From: Zea mays
Taxonomy: Eukaryota; Streptophyta; Magnoliopsida; Poales; Poaceae
Reading direction: 5' to 3'
DNA: 64,000 nt
Assembly: GCF_902167145.1 (NCBI RefSeq)
Contig: NC_050098.1
Span: 115,730,207 to 115,794,206, forward strand
This document shows positions 32,879 through 44,647 of this stretch, one piece after another (position 1 is the stretch's first letter; each line of letters begins with the position of its first letter). The position numbers and the translations under genes were made by a program. The notes beneath the pieces were generated by a model that made no database searches, was not told where the DNA came from, and was given only the letters and a program-made list of their open reading frames with translations.

Positions 32879-33453
32879 TTAGTTGTATATTTTTGGAACA
32901 GAGCATTACATACTTACTCGTATTGTTTTTTTACAAGCAAATACAAGTTTCAAACGTTAGCCTACGGATGACAATTTAATCCGTGGATTCAGATATCGGT
33001 CGGATATCTGACCCAACAGATCCGGATATGGATATATTTTTTGACCTACGGGTTAGACCCGTATCCGACCGGAGGTAAAGTGAGCATGAATTTGGATATT
33101 AAACCTCACCCAAGGGTTACCCCGTTGGATATCCGAAATTAACCAATACTTCAATTTTTTTTGCCCAAACAAGTAGACAGCCCTGCCGGGAGTCGGTCCG
33201 GCCTACACATGGACACATTGGCATCACTGCATTAGCAAACCCTAATCCCTAACACTGGCAATTTATCTATTTTGTTGTTTGCCATGATGAATATGATTCT
33301 ACTATCATTGACTAAAAAAATCAACCTCGACTACTATAGTGGTGGTTCTGTGCTGAGATTCCCTGGTATGTTTTCCATATATAATTTCTTTATGATAAAA
33401 CATTATAACTAGAAAACAAAATGTTCTTTGATTTGCATGTCTCCTGCTATTAT
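32879..33453. other. Unassigned DNA with a GGATATCCGA-rich segment
   Basis: 32960-33150 contains several GGATATC/ATCCGA motifs in both orientations and may be another degraded MITE. The rest is AT-rich without a gene. The last five bases (ATTAT) would be the target duplication of G. Confidence 0.3.
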
Positions 33454-34024
33454 TGTTGGAACCTGCCTATCCAGGGACAGCAGAATCCAATAGAGAGGAG
33501 ATGGGAGTAGTTTAATGCCTCTAAACACAGGGCGTCAAGGCAATAGTGTTTCTTCCTCCCCCTGCTTTGGCACAGTACGGGGGTATTTATAGGTAACCGA
33601 GGGACCGCCTGACCTTGACAAGGACAATTAGGCCCTCAGTTACCTAGTTTATTCCCAGAATATTCCCTCACAGGGGGGTTACAGTGTGTCATTACAACAT
33701 ACTTTATTACAGACACAGCCCAACCCGCTCTACCCACGTGGCATTTGCAGGCGGGGCCCTATGACATGGGCCGGATTGCACACGGGCCCCTTCTCGCATT
33801 GAGTGAGACAAAGCCTTGTGGTCTTCGCGGCTTCGGTAACCCGGTCCTTGAAGTCGTTGATGGTCTTCGCCTCGGCTTGTCGGAGCGAAGGGGGTGTTTG
33901 GGCCTTCGTGCGGACGATGTTCGTGGCCCGGCCGGTGGGGCCTGCTGGCGCGGCCTTTGGCCTGTGGAATGTTGATGTAGGAGTTGACGAGCGAGGGGTA
34001 GGTGTGGTCGCCTTCGCCCTAACA
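33454..34024 (-). repeat. G 3' LTR
   Basis: 571 bp, TGTTGGAACC...CGCCCTAACA on the plus strand, with TG...CA ends. Left flank ATTAT. The partner LTR is not in the window, so the boundaries rest on the termini and the adjacent PPT. Confidence 0.6.
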
Positions 34025-34045
34025 TTTGCCCTCCGAGGGGCCAGT
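34025..34045 (-). other. G polypurine tract
   Basis: On the minus strand, GGCCCCTCGGAGGGCAAA directly precedes the LTR start TGTTAGGGCG. Confidence 0.5.
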
Positions 34046-34196
34046 TCAACCAAGTCAGCTGGTGTCAAAGACTGCCGTGAGATGATGAAAACGCTGCCCT
34101 CACTCGAAATGGTCTCGCGGGGGTTTTTGAAATGTGACCGTTGATGGGGCGTGTTACTGTGGGATTGCGGGTTTCCCCGAGGCGTCGCTCCGCGCC

Positions 34197-34204
34197 TATA
34201 AAAA
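34197..34204 (+). promoter_or_regulatory. TATA box for the antisense gene of G
   Basis: TATAAAAA on the plus strand, 152 bp before the ATG at 34356, in a GC-rich setting. It points opposite to the element's own transcription. Confidence 0.55.
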
Positions 34205-36294
34205 CCCGACCTCGACCGAGGCTTTTGCCTGCTTGAGTTTGCGCTGGAAAAAACCCTATCTTTGACAACCGCTCGCCTGCCCTCCTTGCTCCTTCTACGC
34301 TGGAGATCTGGCCCGTATCAAGCAAATCGCGCACCACCGCCGACGGTATGTGACTATGTCTTTTTCTTCGTCTGCTGCGAGCGCGTCGTCGGCCACGCCG
34401 TCATCCGAGGAGACTTTGAGCGATTTCGCGATGGTTGAACTGCAGCCCGGCCATACCGTCGAGTTCGGAACCTCGAGGATTTTTTCGGGCCATGTGCTGG
34501 AGATGCAGCGGCTAGGTTATTTTGGGAACGGTGTCGGGCGGGCCCCAGGGGCAGAAGAGGTCCCCGAACCGGAGGGGGAACTGATAGTTTTTGAAGTTTT
34601 TTTCGTTGCTGGTCTTCGCCCCTCGACGCATCGGTTTGTAGTGGAGGTTTTGCGGAAGTTCGAGGTACAAGTCCATCAGTTGACACCGAATGCAGTGGTG
34701 GCGCTTGCGAAGAACGTCTAGGATGTCTCCTCATACGGCGGGCAGCCGTCTGTGGAAGTCTTCGCTAAGAATTATTGTCTGCACTGGCAGAAGAGAAAAA
34801 TAGGTGATAAGATAGCCCAATTTGGATCGTGCACCTTCACGCCAAGGACTGGGAAGACCTCGGCTGAAGTTGTCGAGATAGTTCTATGTGCTACGAATAA
34901 GTGGGGCAATTGGTGGGACTTTTGGTTTTATGTAGCTCCCAGGGATGTCGAAGGGTTACCGAGTTTGCCCCCTACCATTTTGTGCTCACATTGTTATGTG
35001 GTGTTTCCACAGTTCGAGGTGGCAGAAGAAGACGAAGACGAAGGGGCCCTTCAATATGCGGCCCGCTTGAGTAGCGGACGCGACCTGGTTGAGGAATTCA
35101 TTGCCTACAGGGTGTGGCCCCTGGCGCATGGTTGGACAATGGGTGAAGTTATCCCCGCCAGATGCCGACACTGGGCAGCCAACTGGTGCGAAGTCATGTC
35201 TTCGCCGTGGATCTGCACAGTCGAGACGCGACCATGTTTTTGCGTGAAGTCGAGGCCGAGGCCGTCAAGATTGTTAGGAACTACGTGCCGAAGACAGAGA
35301 CTTTGAGGAGTTGGGATATTCGCGGTTCCAACGCTATGTTGAACCGTGTTTTTGAGTTGAACCATTTGTTGTATGGCGGTTACCCGGAGGGAGACTCTAC
35401 CGACATCGCTGACCGCCGGGGAAGCAGACAAGGTCATTCGCTGATGAGGGGCCCTCAAGGGACAAGGCTCCGGGAGCGGCCACAAGAAAAAGAAAATTAG
35501 GTACAACAGCTGAGGATATGGGGTTGAGGGCTTCTGATCATTTCGTTGGGGATTTGCTAGAGACGTGCGCAGCTCTCGGGGAAACGATGTCTTCGCCCGA
35601 GCTCCGGGAAACTTCTGTGTGAATGCTGAAGGTTACCGGGGGTCGCTAGCTTAGGAATGTTCTGATACCCCGAGCGGCTGGCGAAGATTTTTTTTACGTC
35701 TCGATTAGCTCGTGACTTAAAGATTTTCCCTTACGGAAGGAACGTTGGTGCTGTTGTATCAGCAGTGATGGAGAAAGATCGCAAGGATGCGCAGCGGAAG
35801 AAACGTCGGGCCCACGTCAGGTTGGCAGACCCGAGGCGGCAGGTGAAGGTGGTGTGGCCCAGTGCGAAGCCTTCCGCCTCAAACGCCGGTATGCCCTGCC
35901 CACCGCGCCGGCCAGCGGACGAAGGCCCCCCTCGCCACCACGCATTGTTGACACAGCAGTGGCGGGGGCCGAAGGAGTCTCCATGGAGCTTTCTATGGAT
36001 GACTATTTGGTGGGCGGGGTCGCCATGTTCGACGCCTAGACAGGGTTGCCTCCTGCTGGTGAGTTTTTTTGGGTCTATGTTTCTGACTTGACTGTGGTGT
36101 AGGGGCGGAGTCTAGACAACTGGCGGTTGTGCCAGCGTCGTTGTCTGCCGGCCCAGTGGTGGTGGCGACCGGAGCGAAGGGGTGACACGGGGGTCTCAGA
36201 GGACCCGTGGGCTAAATTCTGCACCGGCGGCGAAATCGCCTCTGCTGTCGCTACGACGGGCATGGCCGCCTCGGTCGCACAGCAGCTGAAATTT

Positions 36295-36363
36295 GTGAGT
36301 GTGATTAGTGCTTGTGGCTGTGTCATTTTCATGGTTCTGTTTTTGAAAATATTTTGGTGGCAG
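36295..36363 (+). other. Probable intron in G antisense gene
   Basis: AAATTT then GTGAGT donor at 36295 and TTGGTGGCAG acceptor at 36363. T-rich interior, 69 bp. It separates two helical coding pieces. Confidence 0.5.
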
Positions 36364-37130
36364 GCAGCTGCCTTCGTGGAACGTATTGCTTCGGGGGCGC
36401 TGGCCTCGGAGTTTGCCACCGAGAGGCGGCGACTTGAGGGAAGGATTGAGCGCCTCCGGACGCAACATACGGAGGCGGTGAGGGACAAGTCGGCGGCATA
36501 GAACAAAAGCCACAATCTGCTTGAGAAGCTTTCGGCGGCAGAAAAAGAAAAGGAAGACCTCGGTCGCTGGTTTGCGGAGGAAAAGGAGGGCACGGAAAAA
36601 TCTGGCGTGAAGGCCTAGGCTGCCCGCGCAGAAGCTGACTCTGCACGTGTTGAGGCTGGTCTTGCCCTCAGGCGCGCCGCCGACAAGGAGTCAGAGCTGA
36701 AAAGCCTGCATAGCTATTCCAAGAAGACGGAGGCCTCCACCCTCGCCGGTGTTGAGCGGGCGCACACGCTGTTCGTGGATGCGTACCACGAGCTCGACGC
36801 AAAGATCGCTCCTTTTGATAGATCTGGGAGGAGGTGGGTCTTCGTTTTCTTGGGTGGCTGCAAGAGGAGCTGGAGTCACTCCCATCCATCATGATGGGCC
36901 TCATGTCCTATGCATCACTTGTCACCTGCGAGTGGGCAACGAATGCCTTGTCCCGTGAGGGATGTAGGCACTTCGAGGTCTTCGACCGGGCGAGTGAGGA
37001 CTTCAACCATGGAATTTTCTAGGTCGAAGACGATGTGCTGAAGCGGTCCATTGGGGCGCTTTACGACAGGATGTGGGGTCCTCATGGTCGTGGCACTGTC
37101 CTGGAGAGGGCTGAACGAGCACTGGCGCAG

Positions 37131-37193
37131 GTATCTTTATTTTTTTATTATTATATATTTTTTTGTTACTGAATTGTTTTGTTGCCTTCACAG
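37131..37193 (+). other. Probable intron in G antisense gene
   Basis: GGCGCAG then GTATCT donor at 37131, a very T-rich interior, and TTGCCTTCACAG acceptor at 37193. 63 bp, between the ERAERALAQ exon and an acidic exon starting MMNEEVDDL. Confidence 0.6.
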
Positions 37194-37947
37194 ATGATGA
37201 ATGAAGAAGTTGACGACCTCGCTGGTCTTGAGAGCTCAATGACTCGGAAGGGTGGCGCGGAGGAGGCGGGAGTTGAAGAGCACTCGGCGCCTCAGGCTAG
37301 TTCCGGCGATGTCCCTGTGGCAGCGTCTGCTCCGGCGCAGGTGGAAGGGATGCATTAGGGATTTTGGGTTTTAGGTGTTTCTTTTTGTGATACTGAAGGT
37401 CGGTTGCTGCACAAGTTCCGACGTCCGGGCCTGCACAAGCAAACCCCGATGATGTCGATACTAATGTTTTGACGGCTGTAAATGCAATGCCTTTTAATGG
37501 AAATGTGTTTGAGGGGTCTGAACTTGGGTCGTGGTCCTCAGACGGGGATGAATTTGGGAGTCCTTTCTCGTGGATTGAGGAATCTTCTGAGGAGGACTTA
37601 GATTACTTCGCTGTGTTGGATTTGGCAACGTTGAAGTCTTCGCTGCGATCTGCTTCTCGCGAAGCGCTACCTCGGCCGAAGCGAGGGCTGAAGACCCGCG
37701 GAGGCGAAGGGTGGTGTCGAAACAGAGCGCCGGTGAGACATCACGAAATGGAAGACGTCGCCGAATGGGTATGGAGCGGTCCCGTCTTCGACTAGATCGG
37801 GGTGGTCAGCGCGAGCTACTTTCATCGACGTCCGGAACGTGCATTGGGGAGGGGGACTTGCGGGACATGTTTGAGGGGGAAGAGCTAAGGATGATGTTGT
37901 TTAATTTCCGGGAGGTGGGTCTTATTCCGAAGGTGGAGCCTATGTGA

Positions 37948-38278
37948 TATTTTTGCTGCCCTCACTGCTCTTGTTGCGATAGTGAGTGAAAGCGCTACCC
38001 TCCCCCTCTTCGCAATAGAGTTGTGAGGGTAACAGTCGTGATTTGTATTATTGTGCGATGGTGCCGTTAAGCCCTTTGTTTGTTATTTTTTTGTGATTGC
38101 GTGTTGTATGTTGTGCTTATTGCGAGTTGGCTTTGATTTGTAATCGTTTTGTGTCATAGGGAATATTGTGCGGCACTTTAATAGGTTTCACCCCTAGGCG
38201 ATATCTGTTATGAGAGTTTCTTTTGTAGGGGACTTCACAACTTGTCGGTGGCAACGCGCAGCTACACTTTTGTCCTAC
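37948..38278. other. G spacer between antisense gene and tandem repeat
   Basis: T-rich, no ORF with coding character. Probably the 3' untranslated part of the antisense transcript. Confidence 0.4.
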
Positions 38279-38600
38279 TGCACGCTTAGGCGACTTTTGC
38301 TTGGACGTGTCTTTCTATGAAGACTTCGCACCCTGTGGGTGATGTCGCGCACTTATTGTGCTTGTCCGGCTGCACCCTTAGGCGGCTTTTGCTCGGACGT
38401 GTCTTTCTATGAAGACCTCACACCCTGTGGGTGATGTCGCGCACTTATTGTGCTTGTCCGGCTGCATCCTTAGGCGGCTTTTGCTCGCATGTGTCTTTCT
38501 ATGAAGACCTCGCACCCTGTGGGTGACGTCGCGCACTTATTGTGCTTGTCTGGCTGCACCCTTAGGCGGCTTTTGCTCGGATGTGTCGCACACGATAGCA
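38279..38600. repeat. 92-bp tandem repeat, about 3.5 copies
   Basis: TGCACGCTTA, TGCACCCTTA, TGCATCCTTA and TGCACCCTTA start at 38279, 38371, 38463 and 38555, exactly 92 bp apart. Each is followed by a GGCGGCTTTTGCTCGGACG-like stretch and, in the complete units, TTTCTATGAAGAC. It lies between the antisense gene and truncated pol of G, where Tat elements are known to carry tandem repeats. Confidence 0.9.
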
Positions 38601-38694
38601 GTCTAGGCTACCAATTGCGGTGACTGTTTTGTGCGTCGAATGTCGAAGACCGTTGCCGCCAGTTGTATTGCTTTTGTTTGGGGGCTTTGCGGTA

Positions 38695-40083
38695 TTATAT
38701 TACATGGCTCCGCTGCATTTTTGGGCGCACCGAGGGGTCGATGCCCAAACTATGTTCGATGATGGAGCGGCTAACCCCCACTAGGTCGAGGGCGGACCAG
38801 GCGAAGACATCCTTGTTATGGCTGAGACAAGAAAGAAGCCTTTCCTCGTCGTGTGGTGTCAGGTCTTCGCTGATCATGACTGTTTGTTTTGGGGTTGCGG
38901 GATCAGGGGTACTATCTTTATCTCGTCGTTGCTCTACAGCTGGGCGTTGACCTTTTTGCCTTTCGCTGAACGCTGACTATCGCTGCCTTCGCACTCTGTT
39001 GTTAGGTAGTGAACATTGCGCTGCCCTGGAACGAAGTCTCTTTCAATGTATCGTGCTGTCTGCTGGTCTCTGTAGACTGTGATCATGCCCTGTGGGCCTG
39101 GGATTTTCATGCAGAGATAAGGCCCATGAATGGCTGCCTCAAACTTGTTAATCGAACCACGCCCCATTATGGCATTGTACGGGTAGACCATGTTGACTAT
39201 GTTGAAGGTGACTTGCTCACTTCGCGCGCTCGGTGTCGCGCCGAATGACAATGGTAGCTCTATCTTGCCAACAGGGAACGCGCCTTTGCTGCCGAACCCG
39301 TACAGAGGGTTGTCTGCGGGCTTAAGGAGATTGTGGCTGATTCCCATGTGATCGAAGGCGTGTAGGAAGATGATATCGCCCTGACTACCATTGTCGACCA
39401 ATACTTTGTGCAAATCCTAGCCTGCTACCCTGCAATTGATTACCATGGCATCTGCATGTGGTGCACTGCGCAAGTGAACATCTGTGGCATCAAAACTGAG
39501 CGGTACATGGGACCACTTCGTTTGCACCACTGGTCTGGTGAGAGCGACGTGGTTGACACTGCGATAGTGATCCTTTTTCTGTCGCTTAGTGTCGAAGTCT
39601 ACGCTAGATCCTCGAGTGATCATGTGGATGACTCCGCGATAAGGTTTCTCGACGAAGTCTTCTTGTTTGGGTGCAGGTGGTGGGTTGTTGTGATGTGGAA
39701 AATTTGGATGTTGTGGTGGTGGTGGGGGAGAACCTGCACCTCTTGATGGTGATGGTATACATGATTGAGTTGATGTTGGATTTGTTAGTTGTTGGTGGTA
39801 TTGTTGGGGGTGGTAGGTGTGCGCGACGACTCGATGGTTGTCGGCTGGTTGGGCTCTGGCCATTCTATCCTTGGTGGCCTTAGTCTCCGGGCAATCCCTG
39901 GTGGGGTGTGCGCAGTCTTCACCGTGAAACAGGCAGTAAAATATTCGCGGCTGCTGGGCTCATCCCTGCCCCTTCCTCTTGTGTTGTTGCCGCGGTTTTG
40001 AGAGAATGATTCCTGGCGACGAGCAGTCTCTCCAGCGGGATGTTGGTTGGCTATGGTGTGCACCTGTTGCTAGTTGTGATTGT
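38695..40083 (-). pseudogene. G gag-protease-RT start, truncated and broken
   Basis: From the right: a Gly/Arg-rich gag piece (40063-about 39955); after a frame change a zinc-knuckle-like YCLFHGEDCAHPTRDC (about 39930); a Pro-rich linker; DTKRQKKDHYRSVNHVALT; a TAG stop at 39417-39419; the protease with KVLVDNGSQGDIIFL (about 39400), whose catalytic motif is DNG; then, after another frame change near 38940, the conserved RT entry MISEDLTPHDEERLLSCL...KDVFAWS (38877-38700). The frame ends at 38695 before any RT catalytic motif. The order and motifs are those of Tat-lineage Ty3 polyproteins. The right end is cut by F1 at 40084. Confidence 0.75.
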
Positions 40084-41463
40084 TGAAAGTCGCCTAGAGG
40101 GGGTGGATAGGCGAAACCTGAAAATTAAAACTTTATCCCCCAACTAGATCCCTTGATTAGTGGTTAGAACAAGATATATAATTATCTGAGTATAAAAACT
40201 AAGTCCTTGCTTGTAAAGAGTATTGCTTTCAACTAATGCGGAATTGATAAATTAATACAACAAAAAATTCTATGAGATTAAAGCAAGAAGGCTTAGGCAA
40301 GAAGAGCAATAACACAAGTTCTCTCTTGCAATGTGTTGCTTCACTAAATGAGAGTTTAACTTAAAGCAACACTAAATAGAATTAGCAAAGAGTAGTGCAA
40401 GAGAAACTTATAAAAGGAAAGGACAAACAAATCACAAGCAATAAGCACGCGAGACACGGGTGATTTGTTTTACCGAGGTTCGGCCCTCGAAGGCCTAGTC
40501 CCCGTTGAGGAGTCCGCTAAGGACGGGTCTTTTTCAACCCTTTCCCTCTCTCTCCACCGATCACTCAAGATCGGCGAGATCTTCTTCTTCTCAAGGATCA
40601 CTTAAGACCCCGCAAGGACCACCACACTCTTTGGTGTCTCTTACTAGCTTTTACAAGCCTCCAAAACTTTGGAGGAAGTTCAATGGGAGTCAAAACTCCA
40701 CGCACAAATGAACACAAAGATGTAGCACACACTATCTCTCGATGAATCTCACAAGGCACTAGTGCTAAACTCAAATGAGTAGGTCTTTTTGGTTGCTCTC
40801 TCTTTTGTGGCACTTGTGTTGGTTGTAGTGGTCTAAATCTTGTGTATAGGATGGATCAATGAATATATGTGGTTGGGAGGGCTTGAGTATGTCAACTAGA
40901 TGACTTGGAATGTTGCTTGGGCTCCCACACCTTGAAGTGGCCGGTTGGGGTGGTATTTATAGCCACCAACCAAAATCTAGCCGTTGGTGAAGTCTGCTGG
41001 CGAAGGGCGCACCGGACAGTCCGGTGCGCCACCGGACAGTGTCCGGTGCGCCACTGGACAGTGTCCGGTGCGCCGCCACGTCAACCTATCGTTAGGGCTT
41101 GGAGCTAGTCGACCGTTGGAGGCTTTGTCCTCTTGTGGCACCGGACAGTCCGGTGCCCCTCTGACTCGCTGCTCTGACATCTGAATTCCACTGTTCACTT
41201 TGCAGAGTCGACCGTTGCACGCAGATAGTCGTTGCTCCGCTGGTACACCGGACACTGTCCGGTGCGCCAGACCAGGGTAGCCTTCGGTTCCCTTTTTGCT
41301 CCTTTCTTTTGAGACCTAACTTGTTCTTTTGATTGGTTTGTGTTGAACCTTTGTCACCTGTAGAATATATAATCTTGAACAAACTAGTTAGTCCAATTAT
41401 TTGTGTTGGCCAATTCAACCACCAAAATCAATTAGGGAAAGGTTTGACCCTAATTCCCTTTCA
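40084..41463 (-). repeat. F1 3' LTR
   Basis: TGAAAGTCGCC...TTCCCTTTCA, 1380 bp, with TG...CA ends. Shorter than F2's LTR because a segment between two CACCGGAC palindromes is missing near 41250. TATA box on the minus strand at 40955-40961. Palindromes at about 41008-41270. Confidence 0.85.
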
Positions 41464-44400
41464 ATCTTCCCCTTTTTGGTGATTGATGCCAACACAAATC
41501 AAAGCAAATATATAAGTGCATAATTGAACTAGTTTGCATAATAAATGTGCAAAGGTTGCTTGGAATTAAACTAATCTATATTTCATAAGATATGCATGGA
41601 TGCTTTTCTTTATTTTTAATGTTTTAGACCATGCTTGCACCAATTGTTTTGTTTTTGCAAACTCTTTTGGAAATTCTTTTCAAAGTGTTTTGCAAAATAG
41701 TCAAAGGATAACTGAATAAGATTTTGAGAAGCATTTTCAAAATTTGAAATTTTCTCCCCCTGTTTCAAATGCCTTTCCTTTGACTACACAAAACTCCCCT
41801 TTAATAAGATCCTCCTCTTAGTGTTCAAGAGGGTTTTAAGATACTTAATTTTTGAAGGTGCTATTTTCTTCCCCTTTTGAACACAATAAGATACCAATTT
41901 GAAAAACTCTTTTTAAAATAAGGGTGGTGGTGCGGTCCTTTTGCTTTGGGCTAATACTTTCTCCCCTTTGGCATGAATCGCCAAAAACGGATACTTAAGT
42001 GAAATATAAGCCCTTTTACTTTCTCTCCCCCTTTGACAAATAATATATGAGTGAAGATTATACCAAATTTGGAGGGCTGGCGGAATACCGGCAAGGAAGG
42101 ATAATACCATTGGAGTTGAGTGGAAGTGATGTCTTTGCCGAATACTCCATTTCCCTTTCAATCTAAGACTTAATACATGAGATGCTCATGAAAACATATT
42201 AGTCTTAGTCTTGGCACAAATAGAGATAAGAAATATGCAGATGTACCAAAGGAAAGAGACATGATTAAAAGGATATGTCAATTAAGCTTAAACAATTCTA
42301 TATAATATAGATTGCTCCCCTTAAATATATGCTTTGAGAGGAATACAAATTTTTGGTCTTAAATGCCAAGTGCACATACTTAGGTTAATGAGATTGTGTC
42401 TATATTATAGAGAATGTGAAGTGCATTGTGTCATAGTATAGGTGTGATGCTCATGACAATTTATGCACTTATGAAAGCATGTTATCTTAAGCATTTACCC
42501 TTAAGGATTTCAAAGAGGCTTAAGGACCATCCACCTTTGGAACAAAGGCAGCTTATCCTCGTTACAAGGTTAAGCTTTAAGCTCTTTGACAATAAAATTA
42601 CTTCACCCAGTTTAAACAAAAATGTAAGAATGAATGTTTGAGAAGTTAAACTAGGTATGAAGCAGGGTTAAATGCATGAACATGCTTTCTCTTCCTTTTA
42701 TACAAGATATGCAAGAAATGTAGGAAGATTTAGGTACATGAATGAATAAGATTGAATAGTTTTACCCTTTTGTACCTTTACGTAGTGATGCTCTCTTCAT
42801 TGTGCTTTGTCCTTAGTCTTATTGAATTATCCTAAGACCTATACTCAAGACAATGTATGAAAATATTTTGCACAAGAGAGAGTTCTACAACTAGTGATCC
42901 TTCTCTAAGTCATTGTTTTAGATATCAAGAAGATCACAAATTCCATAAATATATCATGAATTCTCCTTTTAACTTAGTGCATACCAAGATAGATATCGAT
43001 TGAAATTATCAATTGAAATCAAATTGAAATTACAAGAGGCACTAAGAAGCATAAGTGATAATTGAAGTTATTCAATGATCAAACAACAGATGCGATCAAA
43101 ATAACAACATAGGCATTAGATTTTCAATCAAGCTCAAAAATAGGAGAATCCAATCCAATAAATATGCTACTTTAACATTGAAAGCTACAATCCTTGATAT
43201 AGGTGACATTATTTTACCAAGATGGATTGAAATGTAGTAGCATGCCTTATGAGAAACTTGTTCTCATACATGAGACTATGTGAGATTACTAAGATAACAT
43301 GCTAGTCTCAATATAATCAAGATATAGAAATAGGCTCCCCCTAAGAATATGCATCAAGAATGAAAGAAATGGGTACTTGGATGCACTCATTTTTAAAGGC
43401 AAATAGGGAGAAGCACTATTTAACTTTGATCAAGGCTAAAATATTTGCAATACACAATTCATGCCTGGTATTCTCGTAATGAAAAAGATTTAGAATACTC
43501 ACAACCACACCATTGATGCTTTTGAAAATCTTATTGTCCAAGTAGGTGTTGTTGCACTTGATGTCTTTCTCTTTCATGTGAGTGTTCTCCCTTTGTAGTT
43601 GTTTCTTTTTCCTTCCAAACTTATTGAAAATACTCAAGAAAGATGTTAATAGCACAAGGGAGTATATGATAAAGGATGACTTATTAGATAGGAAATAAAC
43701 ACAATTCATCATCCAAAGTTCACATATACTTGAAGTAAATTTCTTAATGTTAGCGCACTTCTTTAGGAAAGAGGAATATGCACCTTTTAAACATTTTGAT
43801 CAATCATAGAAAATTTACTTCTTCATATTGAATTTATTAAACATTACTTGGAGGCAAGTCAATATGAGAACATATATAGCAAAGGCATGAAATAGATTCT
43901 AATGGACAGGTGCATTTTATTAGAATGAGATTGAATGCACATCTATCCGACTTTGGTCCAATAAGAATCTATTCATTACATAGGTAGAATATGATATATT
44001 AGAGTAAACAACTATATTGATTAAGAAGATGAGTTCCCATACCTTTGCTTTTACCTTTCTTCCTTTGGGTGAAGATCAACCCTTTGAGGCTTGTGGCATT
44101 AAACTTGCATTTACTTTCTTGTAGATTTTCATAAGTAAGCTTAAGAGAAATGTTAATAGCAACAAGCACTAGTTTCCCTTTTTGTAATCATTTTGATAAG
44201 GAATGAAAAGTGGATTACTAAAGCATGGAAACTCTATAATATGAACAAGATTATTCCTTGAAGTATGCTCAATTTTATCTTATGGAACAAGCATAGTTAG
44301 TTCTTTTTAAGATTATGGGAATAAATATAATTCATAACATGGAGGGCGATAAATGTAGAAGAATCATATCCAATATAGGTAATAAGCAAAACAACATAAA

Positions 44401-44647
44401 TCATTGGATTGACTTTTCTTTTTATGTTAAATTACGCATCTCCAAAGAGAACATATTCTATATTAGTGAGACTACATGGGTTACTTAGATAAAAGTATTA
44501 GTCTCACTATTCTAGTTATAGAGAGAATCTTTCTTTTGTAGATGTCGTAGGGATTTGAATTCCTTACATTACATCCTATTCTTTTAGGAACTTGGAATAT
44601 CTCTCTATATTTAGAATCATGGCAATAATAAGATGATAAGTGTAAAA
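41464..44647. other. F1 internal noncoding region
   Basis: Begins with the PPT (AAAAAGGGGAAGAT on the minus strand, 41464-41478). Further CCCCCTTT/AGGGGGAG tracts recur at about 41755, 41960, 42030, 42308 and 43340. AT-rich, no domain-bearing ORF. Collinear with 46149-49290 of F2 at high identity. The last five bases (TAAAA, 44643-44647) are F2's target duplication. Confidence 0.7.

Larger units (their letters stand above)
34356..37947 (+). pseudogene. G antisense gene: Transposase_28-like (PF04195-type) protein with coiled coil, multi-exon, decayed
   Basis: Plus-strand ORF series opposite to gag-pol. The first exon (34356-about 35160) carries FFVAGLRPSTHRFVVEVLRK, LTPNAVVALAKN and, after an in-frame TAG at 34719-34721, FAKNYCLHWQKRK and FYVAPRDVEGLPSLPP. 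This matches the plant 'putative gypsy type transposon' domain. The frame shifts near 35160 and continues to 35500 (FLREVEAEAVKIVRNY). Later segments hold an acidic/hydrophobic piece (35990-36039), a helical Glu/Arg/Ala-rich coiled coil (36364-36740; RRLEGRIERLRTQHTEAV), LYDRMWGPHGRGTVLERAE (about 37060-37115), and an acidic C-terminus ending 37947. Likely introns are 36295-36363 and 37131-37193. The function of such antisense ORFs is unknown. Several stops make this copy a pseudogene. Confidence 0.6.
33454..40083 (-). mobile_element. Element G: Tat-lineage Ty3 retrotransposon, 3' part, interrupted by F1
   Basis: Minus-strand element. Left (3') LTR 33454-34024, PPT at 34025-34045, an antisense plus-strand gene (34356-37947), a tandem repeat (38279-38600), and gag-protease-RT fragments on the minus strand (38695-40083). 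F1 is inserted at 40084. The 5' part of G lies beyond F1, outside the window. Most of RT and all of RNase H and integrase are missing from 38695 leftwards. Antisense extra ORFs between pol and 3' LTR are established for the Tat lineage (Grande, Huck, cinful-like), which supports the assignment. Confidence 0.7.

Noticed and set aside
36059..36102. A 44-bp intron in the G antisense gene (strong GTGAGT donor, GTGTAG acceptor)
   Set aside because: Too short for a functional plant intron. It may be a remnant with an internal deletion.
40977..41255. Repetitive ORFs with CPV/TVRC-type motifs in F LTRs (also 45456-46103, 52885-53648, 61033-62564)
   Set aside because: They are translations of the CACCGGAC palindromes in arbitrary frames, not proteins.
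42426..42641. A 71-codon ORF conserved between F1 and F2 (47105-47320)
   Set aside because: The elements are nearly identical throughout this noncoding region, so conservation is not specific to the ORF, and no domain is recognisable.
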